Source of the DNA: Paludibacteraceae bacterium
GTDB lineage: Bacteria > Bacteroidota > Bacteroidia > Bacteroidales > Paludibacteraceae
Assembly (NCBI GenBank): GCA_017477325.1
Contig: JAFUWV010000002.1
Span: forward strand, 62,001 to 126,000
DNA: 64,000 nt
Direction: 5' to 3'
The translations under genes and the position numbers were made by a program. The notes below the pieces were generated by a model. The model was not told the DNA's origin, made no database searches, and saw only the letters and a list, made by a program, of their open reading frames with translations. Shown one piece after another: positions 8,156 through 16,038 of this stretch (positions are counted from its first letter, which is position 1; each line of letters opens with the position of its first letter).

Positions 8156-9331
8156 TCAACTACATACCTCATTTTCGACAAAATTCTGCAGCCTTCTGAG
8201 CGCTTCTTCGAGAATTGTTTCCGACGTCGCAAGATTGATTCTTATATAGTCCGCACAGCCGTACATCTCGGAAGGATTGAACAACACATTCTGTTTCTCG
8301 GCAAGCTGGTGGCAGAACGTCTCCGCACGCATTCCCGTCTTCTTGATGCCTACCCACGCAAGATATGTGCCCTCCATTTCCGTCAGAGTGAGTTGCTTAA
8401 GATTGGTCTCGAGAAACGATTTCAGAAGCTGATAATTGCTGCATATCTTCGCATTCAGCTCTTTGAGCCACTCCTCGCTCTCGTTGTACGCCGCAATGGT
8501 TGCCACCACACCGAACGGATTCAGGTCGCACACCTCATGAACATTGATGGCACGGTCTATCTCTGCGTACATCTGCTTGTCCGGAACAAAGATACAAGCG
8601 CACTGCAGACCGGCTATGTTAAACGCTTTCGAGGCCGAGGTCAACACACAATAGTAGTCATCATCCGGCTCCATGAGCGAGGCATATGGAATATAATCAT
8701 GCCCCGGCATGGTGATTTCGCAGTGTATCTCATCTGAGATGACAAACACACCGTAAAACTCGCAAATACCCATTATGCGGACTATCTCATCACGCGTCCA
8801 CACCCGTCCTGTCGGGTTGTGGGGGTTGCAGAAGATAAAGACTTCAGACTGCTCTGCCTTCTTCTCGAAATCTAACCAGTCTATCTCATAATGCCCGTTG
8901 TTGTTCACAAGAGCACTTTCTATGAGTTCTGCCTCCAGGTTGCGAACACTGCTGAAAAAGCAGTTGTATGCAGGAGTCAGAGTCAGCACGCGCATCTTTC
9001 CTCCATTTAGCCATGGCCTGTCTCTCCAACTCAACGCTCTCAGTACTGCCGACAAGGCAGGCACTACACCTATAGTCGGTATCAGCTGTTCACGCTTGAT
9101 ACCATGCCAGCCATGACGGCGGCTGAACCAGTTGCTCACTGCATCGAAATACTCTTCAGGTATCACGTTATACCCGAACACACCATGGTCGAGGCGCCGC
9201 TGCATCGCGCTCAGAATGGCAGGTGCCGCCTTGAAATCCATGTCGGCTACCCACAATGGCAACTTGCCCACAGCTCCTTCCGAGTCCCACTTGTAGCAGT
9301 TGGAACCTGCTCTCTCAACGTAAGTTAACAT
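8156..9331 (-). CDS. MalY/PatB-type PLP-dependent C-S lyase or aminotransferase
   Basis: A 391-residue fold-type I PLP enzyme of the MalY/PatB branch, whose members act as cystathionine beta-lyases and are annotated as aminotransferases. Seen: LPLWVADMDF near the N-terminus (24-33, a hallmark of this branch), the NPHNPTGRVW loop (169-178), SDEIHCEI (199-206), and SASKAFNIAG with the PLP-binding Lys235. Likely role: beta-elimination from cystathionine or cysteine conjugates in sulfur amino-acid metabolism; the substrate is inferred from family. It follows the DUF3737 gene by 23 bp, so it is probably co-transcribed with it and the MATE gene. Confidence 0.85.
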   Translation of the reverse strand: MLTYVERAGSNCYKWDSEGAVGKLPLWVADMDFKAAPAILSAMQRRLDHGVFGYNVIPEEYFDAVSNWFSRRHGWHGIKREQLIPTIGVVPALSAVLRALSWRDRPWLNGGKMRVLTLTPAYNCFFSSVRNLEAELIESALVNNNGHYEIDWLDFEKKAEQSEVFIFCNPHNPTGRVWTRDEIVRIMGICEFYGVFVISDEIHCEITMPGHDYIPYASLMEPDDDYYCVLTSASKAFNIAGLQCACIFVPDKQMYAEIDRAINVHEVCDLNPFGVVATIAAYNESEEWLKELNAKICSNYQLLKSFLETNLKQLTLTEMEGTYLAWVGIKKTGMRAETFCHQLAEKQNVLFNPSEMYGCADYIRINLATSETILEEALRRLQNFVENEVCS

Positions 9332-9354
9332 ATTATTGACAATTGGTTATTGCA

Positions 9355-10206
9355 CTATTCTTTATTTAAAATTTCTATCACGCAGTCCGCAGGTTGCTTC
9401 TGATTGCTGTCGATGATTATCTCGCCTACCGACTCCACACGTATGTGCCCGCTCGTGGGGTTCTTGATGCTCAACACATGACCCTTGATTGTTGCCTCTA
9501 CCGTCGAATACTCCAGTGCAAGGTCTGCGTCAGAGCCGAATGTGCAGTCTTCAAGCACAAGGTTGTCGCAGTAGCACAAGGGCTGAGTGCCGGTGATGTG
9601 GCAACGTACAAGCCGCAAGTGCGAGGAGTACCAACCCAAATACTCGCCGTTGATCTCGCAGTCGTAGAGCGTGCAATACTTCGCCTCCCAAAACGAGTCC
9701 TTCGAGTTGATGACTGCATTACGTATCACCACGTTACGCGCATACTGAAAACTGTAGTTGCCGTCTTGCTTGTAGTCGGATATCTCTATGTTCTCCGAGT
9801 GCATGAACAGGTAGTCGGCATTCTGTATCTCCACATTCTTTAGGCTTATCCCCGAGCAGTCCCAGAACGTCTCCTCCGCATTCGGCATCTTCACGTTCTC
9901 AAGCGTTATGTTATGTGCACGACGAAACATCTTGGGCGCCTCTACAAGGCTGTCTTTGTAATGCAGATTCTTGCTGTACCATGCTGACGAACGGGCTGAC
10001 TCCGTGAATAGGCAGCCTGTGCACTCCACACCGTCGTTCTCCCAAAAAACATACTTGCCCTCAAAACGGCACTCTTCTGCACGTATATTGCGGCACTCTT
10101 TGATAGAAGACTCTCCCGCATGAATGGTCACTCCACGAAGCAGCAGGTCCTCCGACTTATAGAGCGGGCGCTCGCCGCCAAACTCTTCATTGATGATTTG
10201 TTTCAT
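9355..10206 (-). CDS. DUF3737-family right-handed beta-helix protein
   Basis: A 283-residue cytosolic-looking protein (no signal peptide) of the DUF3737 family. Throughout, short repeats of the form NITLENVKM / GISLKNVEI / NVVIRNAVI recur about every 20-22 residues with aromatic positions (FWDCS, FMHSEN, FWEAKY, GWYSSH), which indicates a right-handed parallel beta-helix. The biochemical function is not known to me. It sits between a MATE transporter and a PLP lyase gene; the shared operon suggests a link to small-molecule metabolism, but this is weak. The start codon (10204-10206) abuts a 70-bp heptanucleotide repeat. Confidence 0.8.
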   Translation of the reverse strand: MKQIINEEFGGERPLYKSEDLLLRGVTIHAGESSIKECRNIRAEECRFEGKYVFWENDGVECTGCLFTESARSSAWYSKNLHYKDSLVEAPKMFRRAHNITLENVKMPNAEETFWDCSGISLKNVEIQNADYLFMHSENIEISDYKQDGNYSFQYARNVVIRNAVINSKDSFWEAKYCTLYDCEINGEYLGWYSSHLRLVRCHITGTQPLCYCDNLVLEDCTFGSDADLALEYSTVEATIKGHVLSIKNPTSGHIRVESVGEIIIDSNQKQPADCVIEILNKE

Positions 10207-10274
10207 TTATCTTTTGTCTTTTGTCCTTTATCTTTTGTCTTTTGTCTTTTATCTTTTGTCTTTTATCTTCAGTC
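10205..10274. repeat. Ten tandem 7-bp repeats between MATE and DUF3737 genes
   Basis: Ten heptads, nearly all TTTTGTC or TTTTATC on the plus strand (GACAAAA/GATAAAA on the sense strand), fill the gap between the two genes, supply the last codons of the MATE gene (stop at 10249), and reach the DUF3737 start codon. The sense-strand A-rich sequence immediately precedes the ATG, so copy number would change leader length. Confidence 0.9.
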
Positions 10275-11565
10275 TTGTCAAAAATATCAGCCCCCTGAAG
10301 CACAGTTCTGCGCACATCGCTATCCACACTCCTCTCAAACCAAGACTCCGGGCAAGCAGCCAGGCCAAAGGCAAGCGCACTACCCACATCGAGCCAAGAT
10401 TCATCGCTGCCGGAATACGGGTGTCGCCCGCACCGACAAATATGCTGTATATCACTATCGACGCTGCATACATGGGCTCGGCAAACGCCTCTATGCGCAA
10501 GCACTCTACCGTCAGCGACTGCACTGCCGCATCCGGAGTCATCAGAGGCATCAGATATGGCACACCCGCATACATCAGCACACCCATGAAAGTCATAAAT
10601 GCCACACCAAGCAGCAGTGTTATATACGAGAACGAATGACGCAGGTCCTCGCGCTTAGCACCTATCGACTGACCCACAAGAGTGGTCGCGGCATCACCTA
10701 TACCGTAACCCGGCATATAACACAACCCCTCAATTGTTATGCCAAACGAGTGCGCTGCTATCGCTATCGTACCAAGTGGAGCCACTATTAGCGTTGACAC
10801 TATATGAGCACTGCACATCGCCACGTGCTGAACCGCCATCGGAATACCTATATTCAATGCCGGACGAAGTATAGGTGAACTCTTCTGATAAGCCACGCTC
10901 TCTGAACTCTCTGGTTTCACACGCTTCAGCTCAGAGAAGAAAAGAACATACAACGTCAACACCAGAGCTGAGAGAAACATTGAACACAACGTACCTATCG
11001 CTGCACCCAACACTCCCATACCCAACACAAAAATAAACACGTAGTTGAACAGCACGTCAAGCAGACAAGCACATATATTGACCACACTCGGCACCAGCAT
11101 GTTACCCGTACTGCGGAGCATCGACGCCATCAGAAAATTCATCTCCCACACCGGTATCGAGGCTGCAAACACAAGAAAATACAGTGTCGCATCACGTCTT
11201 ATATCTTCACCGCCTCCAAGCCACTGAGGAAGAAAAGGGGATATCAACACTCCGACAAGACCTAAACAACCGCTCACAAGCAGCGTGAAACGGATGGCTT
11301 TGCGCAGTATCTGTCTCGCACGTGCATAGTCGTTAGCGCCAATGCTCTGCGCCACTAACACTGCAAAACCGCCTGCAAGAGATGAACACAAACCGCCCAT
11401 CAGCCATGTCGAGGTGCTCACAAGACCTATCGAAGCAGAAGCAGAAGCACCCAGATGACCCACCATCGCCGTGTCAACATATTCCATCACTATCGTCACC
11501 AACTGGGAGATGATGGCGGGCAGAGCAAGCAGGAGAGCAAGTCGCGCTTGCTCTCCTCCTGTCAT
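10249..11565 (-). CDS. MATE family efflux transporter
   Basis: A 438-residue membrane protein with about 12 hydrophobic segments, arranged as two halves, of the multidrug and toxin extrusion family. Family marks include LALPAIISQLVTIVMEYVDTAMVG (about 12-36) and the matching second-half GIPMAVQHVAM (about 237-247). It would export cationic compounds using a Na+ or H+ gradient; the substrate is unknown. The last residues (LKIKDKR) are encoded by a 7-bp tandem repeat and are unlikely to be functional. A perfect 11-bp inverted repeat (11531-11541/11547-11557) lies within its first dozen codons. It is probably the first gene of the MATE-DUF3737-PatB unit. Confidence 0.87.
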   Translation of the reverse strand: MTGGEQARLALLLALPAIISQLVTIVMEYVDTAMVGHLGASASASIGLVSTSTWLMGGLCSSLAGGFAVLVAQSIGANDYARARQILRKAIRFTLLVSGCLGLVGVLISPFLPQWLGGGEDIRRDATLYFLVFAASIPVWEMNFLMASMLRSTGNMLVPSVVNICACLLDVLFNYVFIFVLGMGVLGAAIGTLCSMFLSALVLTLYVLFFSELKRVKPESSESVAYQKSSPILRPALNIGIPMAVQHVAMCSAHIVSTLIVAPLGTIAIAAHSFGITIEGLCYMPGYGIGDAATTLVGQSIGAKREDLRHSFSYITLLLGVAFMTFMGVLMYAGVPYLMPLMTPDAAVQSLTVECLRIEAFAEPMYAASIVIYSIFVGAGDTRIPAAMNLGSMWVVRLPLAWLLARSLGLRGVWIAMCAELCFRGLIFLTRLKIKDKR

Positions 11566-11633
11566 AGGCTGACCTTCACGGACCTTACCTAAAAGAATAT
11601 GTGTCTGTTCCGACTCGATATAACTACTTTGTT

Positions 11634-11761
11634 GAGTTTGTAGAGTTTGTAAAGTTTGTTGAGTTTGTAAAGTTTGTTGAGTTTGTTGAGTTTCTTGTCA
11701 AACTTCCCGAACTCGACAAACTTGTCAAACTTCCCGAACTTGTCAAACTTCCCAAACTTCC
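11634..11761. repeat. Head-to-head arrays of 9-bp repeats
   Basis: Seven 9-bp units in one orientation (11634-11696; GAGTTTGTA, AAGTTTGTT and variants) are followed by about seven in the opposite orientation (11697-11761; CAAACTTCC, CGAACTTGT and variants). Together they form an imperfect long inverted repeat that could fold into a large hairpin in the gap between the aldolase stop (11768) and the MATE start (11565). The unit is the same as in the 1986-2093 array. Confidence 0.85.
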
Positions 11762-11767
11762 TCTAAC

Positions 11768-12766
11768 TTACGCTTTTCCGTCACTGCCAAGCACGTTGAT
11801 GATCTTGTGCTTGTACAACTCCGTCATCAGGTCGCGGGCAGGACCGCAGTACTTCCTCGGGTCAAACTCACCAGGCTTCTCCCAGAACACTTTACGCACT
11901 GCTGCCGTGAATGCAAGACGTGAGTCAGAGTCGATATTGATCTTGCATACTGCCGACTTCGCTGCCTTGCGAAGTTGCTCCTCAGGAATACCTACTGCGT
12001 CTGGCAACTTGCCGCCGTACTTATTGATCATATCAACATACTCCTGCGGAACAGAAGAAGAACCATGAAGTACGATTGGGAATCCCGGAAGCTTCTCCAT
12101 GATAGCATCAAGCACGTCGAATGCCAATGGAGGAGGAACAAGACGACCGGTCTTCGGGTCACGAGTGCACTGCTCGGGTTTGAACTTATATGCACCGTGG
12201 CTCGTGCCGATAGAGATGGCAAGTGAGTCGCAACCTGTGCGGGTAGCGAAGTCTATAACCTCCTCAGGCTTTGTATAGTGGCTCTCTTCTGCCTTTACCT
12301 CGTCCTCTACACCTGCCAGCACACCAAGTTCTGCCTCTACGGTCACGTCGTACTGATGAGCATAATCTACCACCTTCTTCGTCAAGGCTATGTTCTCCTC
12401 GTAAGGAAGCGAACTCGCATCTATCATCACACTCGAGAAACCGAAGTCCACGCAGCTCTTGCACAGCTCGAAGCTGTCACCGTGGTCAAGATGCAAGCAT
12501 ATCTGAGGGTTCTCCCAACCAAGCTCCTTGGCATACTCTACAGCACCCTGTGCCATGTAGCGGAGAAGTGTCTGGTTAGCGTAATTACGGGCACCTTTCG
12601 ACACTTGAAGAATAACGGGTGACTTCGTCTCTGCTGAAGCTTTGATGATGGCTTGAAGCTGCTCCATGTTGTTGAAGTTGAAAGCGGGGATTGCATATCC
12701 GCCGTTGATGGCCTTGCGGAACATCTCACGAGTGTTCACCAGACCTAATTCTTTGTAGTTTACCAT
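11768..12766 (-). CDS. fba: Class II fructose-bisphosphate aldolase
   Basis: A 332-residue zinc-dependent aldolase that cleaves fructose 1,6-bisphosphate to dihydroxyacetone phosphate and glyceraldehyde 3-phosphate in glycolysis. Seen: AFNFNNMEQLQAI (29-41), the HLDHGDSFE block with the catalytic Asp and zinc-binding His, the second zinc-site EAELGVLAGVEDE, GTSHGAYKF, the VLHGSSSVP zinc His loop and the INIDSDSRL phosphate-binding loop. This length and the GTSHGAYKF form suit the longer class II type. It has its own promoter (12825-12856) and ends before the inverted 9-bp array. Confidence 0.93.
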   Translation of the reverse strand: MVNYKELGLVNTREMFRKAINGGYAIPAFNFNNMEQLQAIIKASAETKSPVILQVSKGARNYANQTLLRYMAQGAVEYAKELGWENPQICLHLDHGDSFELCKSCVDFGFSSVMIDASSLPYEENIALTKKVVDYAHQYDVTVEAELGVLAGVEDEVKAEESHYTKPEEVIDFATRTGCDSLAISIGTSHGAYKFKPEQCTRDPKTGRLVPPPLAFDVLDAIMEKLPGFPIVLHGSSSVPQEYVDMINKYGGKLPDAVGIPEEQLRKAAKSAVCKINIDSDSRLAFTAAVRKVFWEKPGEFDPRKYCGPARDLMTELYKHKIINVLGSDGKA

Positions 12767-12824
12767 AATGATATGTTGTTTGTTTGTTAATTATTGCAAA
12801 ATATACTTCGCTCCTAATAGCATG

Positions 12825-12856
12825 CAAAATTACTGCTTTTATCTTATATACGCAAA
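12825..12856 (-). promoter_or_regulatory. Promoter of the aldolase gene
   Basis: Minus-strand -7 element TAATTTTG (12825-12832) and -33 TTTG (12853-12856), 20 bp apart, about 60 bp before the start codon. Confidence 0.7.
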
Positions 12857-13049
12857 TCTTATCGAAGAATAAATACAATTCAACATAACACTACCTCATA
12901 TCCATTCCACGCACCAACACCTCACCGCAACACCCTCCGCAAAATATACGATTATTAAGATTATCCACTTTCCTGCATAAAACAGAACATTGCTCACACT
13001 TTGCTTAGTGTATGCTTGACGAGAGCACAGGGAAAAGTGCGTTTTTTTA
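12857..13049. other. Non-coding spacer upstream of the aldolase promoter
   Basis: Together with the hairpin at 13050-13098 this makes a 346-bp gap between the aldolase start and the next small frame. I see no coding signal. A T7 run occurs at 13042-13048, on the wrong side of the hairpin to act as a terminator tail. Confidence 0.4.
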
Positions 13050-13098
13050 AGATTTATGCATAATTATACAGTTTTCCTGTATAATTATGCATAAATCT
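13050..13098. repeat. Perfect AT-rich 22-bp inverted repeat
   Basis: The arms 13050-13071 and 13077-13098 are exact reverse complements (22 bp) around a 5-nt loop; the arms contain ATGCATAATTATAC. It lies at the border between the conserved aldolase gene and the AT-rich island. On neither strand is it followed by a T-run, so it is not an ordinary terminator. Confidence 0.9.
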
Positions 13099-13112
13099 AA
13101 TTCTATCCTGTT

Positions 13113-13250
13113 TTATTTCACCTCAGCGCCGAGCAGATTGTAACGTTTGGCGCCAAGGATGATGAAGATCTGGTCGTTCTCTATATATTTTGTTGCAACC
13201 GGCTCTTTTGAAATGATATCTTCCACCTTTGACGGATTATAATTCTCCAT
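13113..13250 (-). CDS. Orphan 45-residue frame resembling a surface-protein C-terminal tail
   Basis: From ATG at 13248-13250 this reads MENYNPSKVED... and ends GAKRYNLLGAEVK. The last 25 residues resemble the last 25 of the 999-residue beta-helix protein at 49721 (KYIEN-x-QIFII-x-G-x-KRY-xx-x-G-x-EVK against KVVEN-x-VIYIL-x-G-x-KKY-xx-x-G-x-VVK), a tail common at the ends of Bacteroidales surface proteins. The same frame continues upstream without a stop to the TAA of the S41-like gene (13398-13400), with poor coding character. It may be a genuine small protein or the remnant end of a decayed gene; I cannot decide. It has no signal peptide of its own. Confidence 0.4.
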   Translation of the reverse strand: MENYNPSKVEDIISKEPVATKYIENDQIFIILGAKRYNLLGAEVK

Positions 13251-13397
13251 ATTGCAACCATATTTCACGGCATCTCCTGATTGATACAAAAGACTTTCGT
13301 CTACACTGCACATAATATAGTAAAACCATCTCCACAAGTAGAAATATCTGATACAGGAGACAAGAAGCCTGAAAGATTTCCAACTTGAACCTATCTT

Positions 13398-14459
13398 TTA
13401 ATTGTTTGCATATATTGCAGCCTCTACGCACTTGTCATATCTGCCGAAAACCGTATTGCCCTCCCAATCAACATTTATGTCCGGTCGCAAAGGGTAATAA
13501 AACGACTCTGCTTCTTTATTGCCAACATCTATTACAGGATAAGTAAAATACACATTACTTATTTGTGACAGGCAGATTGTTCTGCATATTGCCCCATAAC
13601 CGCCACTTTGTGAACGGCTGACAATTTTAACATTGGGCAACGAAGACAATACGTATGCCGCTATGTTGTAAAGGCCTACTGTGCCCTCATTGACAATTAT
13701 ATAGACAGAAGTATTCTCACCAATAGTATTTTTCCCGATAAACGACATTTCATCTACCGAATGTAACGATTTCAGATAATACAAACCGCCCTTTGAAGGA
13801 TAAAAATAAGAAAAGAAATCAACGAACCCTTCAAAACCTACTATATTACCGGAACTTCGTAAATCTATTATATATCCTGAAGGATTTTCTTCCTTCATTG
13901 CATATATCAACGAATCGACCCTCTGCTTGGGAACTTTCTCATACGCATTAGAAAACGAGATGAGAATATAATTACCCTCTTCTTCTCCCGCTGCATTTGT
14001 TTTGCATATGTGATGTACAAAAAACGCATCTATTTCTTTATAGTCTTTTACTGCATAGGTATCAAAAGTCCTTGCATATAACATTGATTGCACATCTCCG
14101 GGGCGCGGCATTTCATATCTTATCGATTTTTTGCCTGTATACATTGACAATAAGGGATCTTTTACTTCATTAAATATGCTCTGTACTATTTCCACAAAAT
14201 CTTCTGATGAGGAGGACTTATTTATCTTTTTCATATATTTCTGACGCAAATCTTTCATCTGTGTATCACTCATGTCTGCATAGACATAAGACGTATCCAT
14301 GATATTGAACATCTTGTACAAAAGATATCCATATTGACCATAGTTTAATTCTATCTGCCCTTCACCTGTTCCTATCAATTGTGGCGTTCCTGAACACGAA
14401 CATAAAATATAACAACCTATTAATATAGAAATTATCAAATCGATACTTGGGGTTTTCAT
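13398..14459 (-). CDS. S41-like lipoprotein, probably catalytically inactive
   Basis: A 353-residue lipoprotein (Cys22) with the layout of S41 (tail-specific/tricorn-like) peptidases: N-terminal helical part (about 40-110), a strand-rich core with the PSGYIIDLRSSGN segment (193-205) typical of the family's VDLRxNxGG, and a NEGT block (257-260). In active relatives the next residues hold the nucleophile (T-x-S-A); here they are TVGLYN, with Gly262 where Ser is expected, and the glycine-rich NGGG is reduced to SGN. The active S41 protein at 20050 in this window keeps HSYSATN. So this is probably a non-hydrolytic member, perhaps a binding protein. It is AT-rich like its neighbours and follows two lipoprotein genes in the same direction. 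Confidence 0.65.
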   Translation of the reverse strand: MKTPSIDLIISILIGCYILCSCSGTPQLIGTGEGQIELNYGQYGYLLYKMFNIMDTSYVYADMSDTQMKDLRQKYMKKINKSSSSEDFVEIVQSIFNEVKDPLLSMYTGKKSIRYEMPRPGDVQSMLYARTFDTYAVKDYKEIDAFFVHHICKTNAAGEEEGNYILISFSNAYEKVPKQRVDSLIYAMKEENPSGYIIDLRSSGNIVGFEGFVDFFSYFYPSKGGLYYLKSLHSVDEMSFIGKNTIGENTSVYIIVNEGTVGLYNIAAYVLSSLPNVKIVSRSQSGGYGAICRTICLSQISNVYFTYPVIDVGNKEAESFYYPLRPDINVDWEGNTVFGRYDKCVEAAIYANN

Positions 14460-14495
14460 AATATTACATTTTGTATAAACAACACAGATACTTTT

Positions 14496-15359
14496 CTACA
14501 TATTTTTTACTAATACCATTGTGAATCGTGCCATAGCTCCAGAGACAACAGTGTATAATTGATGTATTTGTTCCGTCTCTATCAAAATTTCATATACTCT
14601 TGACCAATCTACATCTTCTATTTGAACTTCTGAATCATCAAGAGTTACCTCTATAAAATTAGCCCTAACTAACATTAATGTTACCAAAGCACCATCTGGC
14701 ATATCATCAAACAAATTATTATTTAAAACCGCTGACCCATTGTCATTTACAACATCTACATGCACCACTGTTTGTTGTACAGCTGGCTCATCAAAATATG
14801 TACCATTCCACATTGTAATAATATATAAATTCTTATCTGGATCTATATTAGCATTCCAATCTATTTGCATATTTTCATAATAACAATATGGAATGGTATT
14901 GCAATTGGAAAAATAAGGAGAATATATGTATATAGGCTCAACAGATTGTAATGTAACGATATAATTATTTAATAATATATCTTCACTTGCATCTTCTTCA
15001 TTATTTTCTGCTACTATCTTTTTTGATATCCTTCTATTGATACCTATTACTTTCAGCGAAGAATCTGAATATTGCAAGTTATAAGAATTGCTTATACATA
15101 CATTATAAGGAATGCCATCAATAATATATGTATTGTCGCCCCAATGATTTTGATATTCGATTTCATTTTCGTTGGAAGGAAAAGAATAATCTTTAACTTT
15201 CAAATTTACCCATATTGGATGTTCCATATTCGACGAATAAATATTATCTATTTCGTTCTCAAACCATTTATAATTATGTGTATCTTGTTCTTTATTGCAA
15301 GATATTGATAATATTAAGATGTTACATAACATCATTATGCGTATAAAATAATTTTTCAT
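14496..15359 (-). CDS. Lipoprotein of unknown function
   Basis: A 287-residue protein with a lipoprotein signal (LILSISC, Cys21). The mature part is acidic, rich in Asn, Tyr and Ile, with many alternating beta-strand patterns; I recognise no domain. Base composition is clearly more AT-rich than the core genes on either side, as for the whole 13.4-16.4 kb cluster. It is separated from the upstream lipoprotein by 12 bp, so the two are probably co-transcribed. Confidence 0.6.
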   Translation of the reverse strand: MKNYFIRIMMLCNILILSISCNKEQDTHNYKWFENEIDNIYSSNMEHPIWVNLKVKDYSFPSNENEIEYQNHWGDNTYIIDGIPYNVCISNSYNLQYSDSSLKVIGINRRISKKIVAENNEEDASEDILLNNYIVTLQSVEPIYIYSPYFSNCNTIPYCYYENMQIDWNANIDPDKNLYIITMWNGTYFDEPAVQQTVVHVDVVNDNGSAVLNNNLFDDMPDGALVTLMLVRANFIEVTLDDSEVQIEDVDWSRVYEILIETEQIHQLYTVVSGAMARFTMVLVKNM

Positions 15360-15371
15360 CGATTTAATTGT

Positions 15372-15929
15372 TTAGTGAAATTCATAATTATTACCTACAT
15401 AAATCATCCTTAAACCATTATTCTCAAATTTGGACTTAAAGATTGCCATAGAATTTAATGATAAAGCCTGAAACAAAGTTTCACCAGTATATGCCCCCTG
15501 CCAAATTATTGTACCTGGTTGACCATACATATTCATCTGATTAAAAACAGATATTTCTAATGTTGCCAAAACATTTTTGTGAATTATATCATCTGTCATA
15601 GATTCATTGACTGTAAATTGATTAGCATTTACATCACCATAAAATAATGTGGTACTATGATCGTACATTGTAAACTCATCACATCCTAAACCTATTACTG
15701 ACCAAACCAATTGGGAATTATCAGGAAATGCTGAAAAAATATCATCCAACATCATTATTGGAAGACTAACATTACTCAAATTACATTCACATGCAGTACT
15801 AATATCTAAATTTACATGTGCAAAACTCACGTCTACTCCACTCCAGGAACAATTGGGAAGTTGAATGGAATTACATCCATATTGAATAACTGAAAGTGCT
15901 ATAATTGAAATTTTAACAAACTTCTTCAT
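15372..15929 (-). CDS. Lipoprotein of unknown function
   Basis: A 185-residue protein with a lipoprotein signal (SVIQYGC, Cys19) and several further cysteines (about 27, 47, 49 and near 104) that could form disulfides in the periplasm. No known domain. It lies between the small exported protein at 16039 and the lipoprotein at 14496, in the same direction. The 109-bp gap before it holds an unusual alternating purine-pyrimidine tract (15978-16024). Confidence 0.6.
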   Translation of the reverse strand: MKKFVKISIIALSVIQYGCNSIQLPNCSWSGVDVSFAHVNLDISTACECNLSNVSLPIMMLDDIFSAFPDNSQLVWSVIGLGCDEFTMYDHSTTLFYGDVNANQFTVNESMTDDIIHKNVLATLEISVFNQMNMYGQPGTIIWQGAYTGETLFQALSLNSMAIFKSKFENNGLRMIYVGNNYEFH

Positions 15930-15976
15930 AATTTATAAAATTATATACTGAAATTAAAAATCCTTTCTAACTATTT

Positions 15977-16025
15977 GGTACACGTACGTACATACATATT
16001 ACACACATACACACGTGCGCATACC
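15977..16025 (-). repeat. Alternating purine-pyrimidine tract and imperfect hairpin
   Basis: Bases 15978-16024 alternate purine and pyrimidine with a single break at 15999/16000. The two ends (15977-15994 and 16008-16025) also pair: on the minus-strand RNA 12 Watson-Crick, 5 G.U and one mismatched pair, whereas on the plus strand the wobbles become mismatches. It is located between two genes of the accessory cluster. Confidence 0.6.
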
Positions 16026-16038
16026 ATAGTCATTCTGT

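Noticed and set aside
10120-10791. Long plus-strand frame across the DUF3737/MATE junction
   Set aside because: It runs antisense through two supported genes and the heptad array.
13237-13431. A 64-codon minus-strand frame between the S41-like gene and the orphan tail
   Set aside because: It overlaps the better frame in a different phase and shows no signal or domain.
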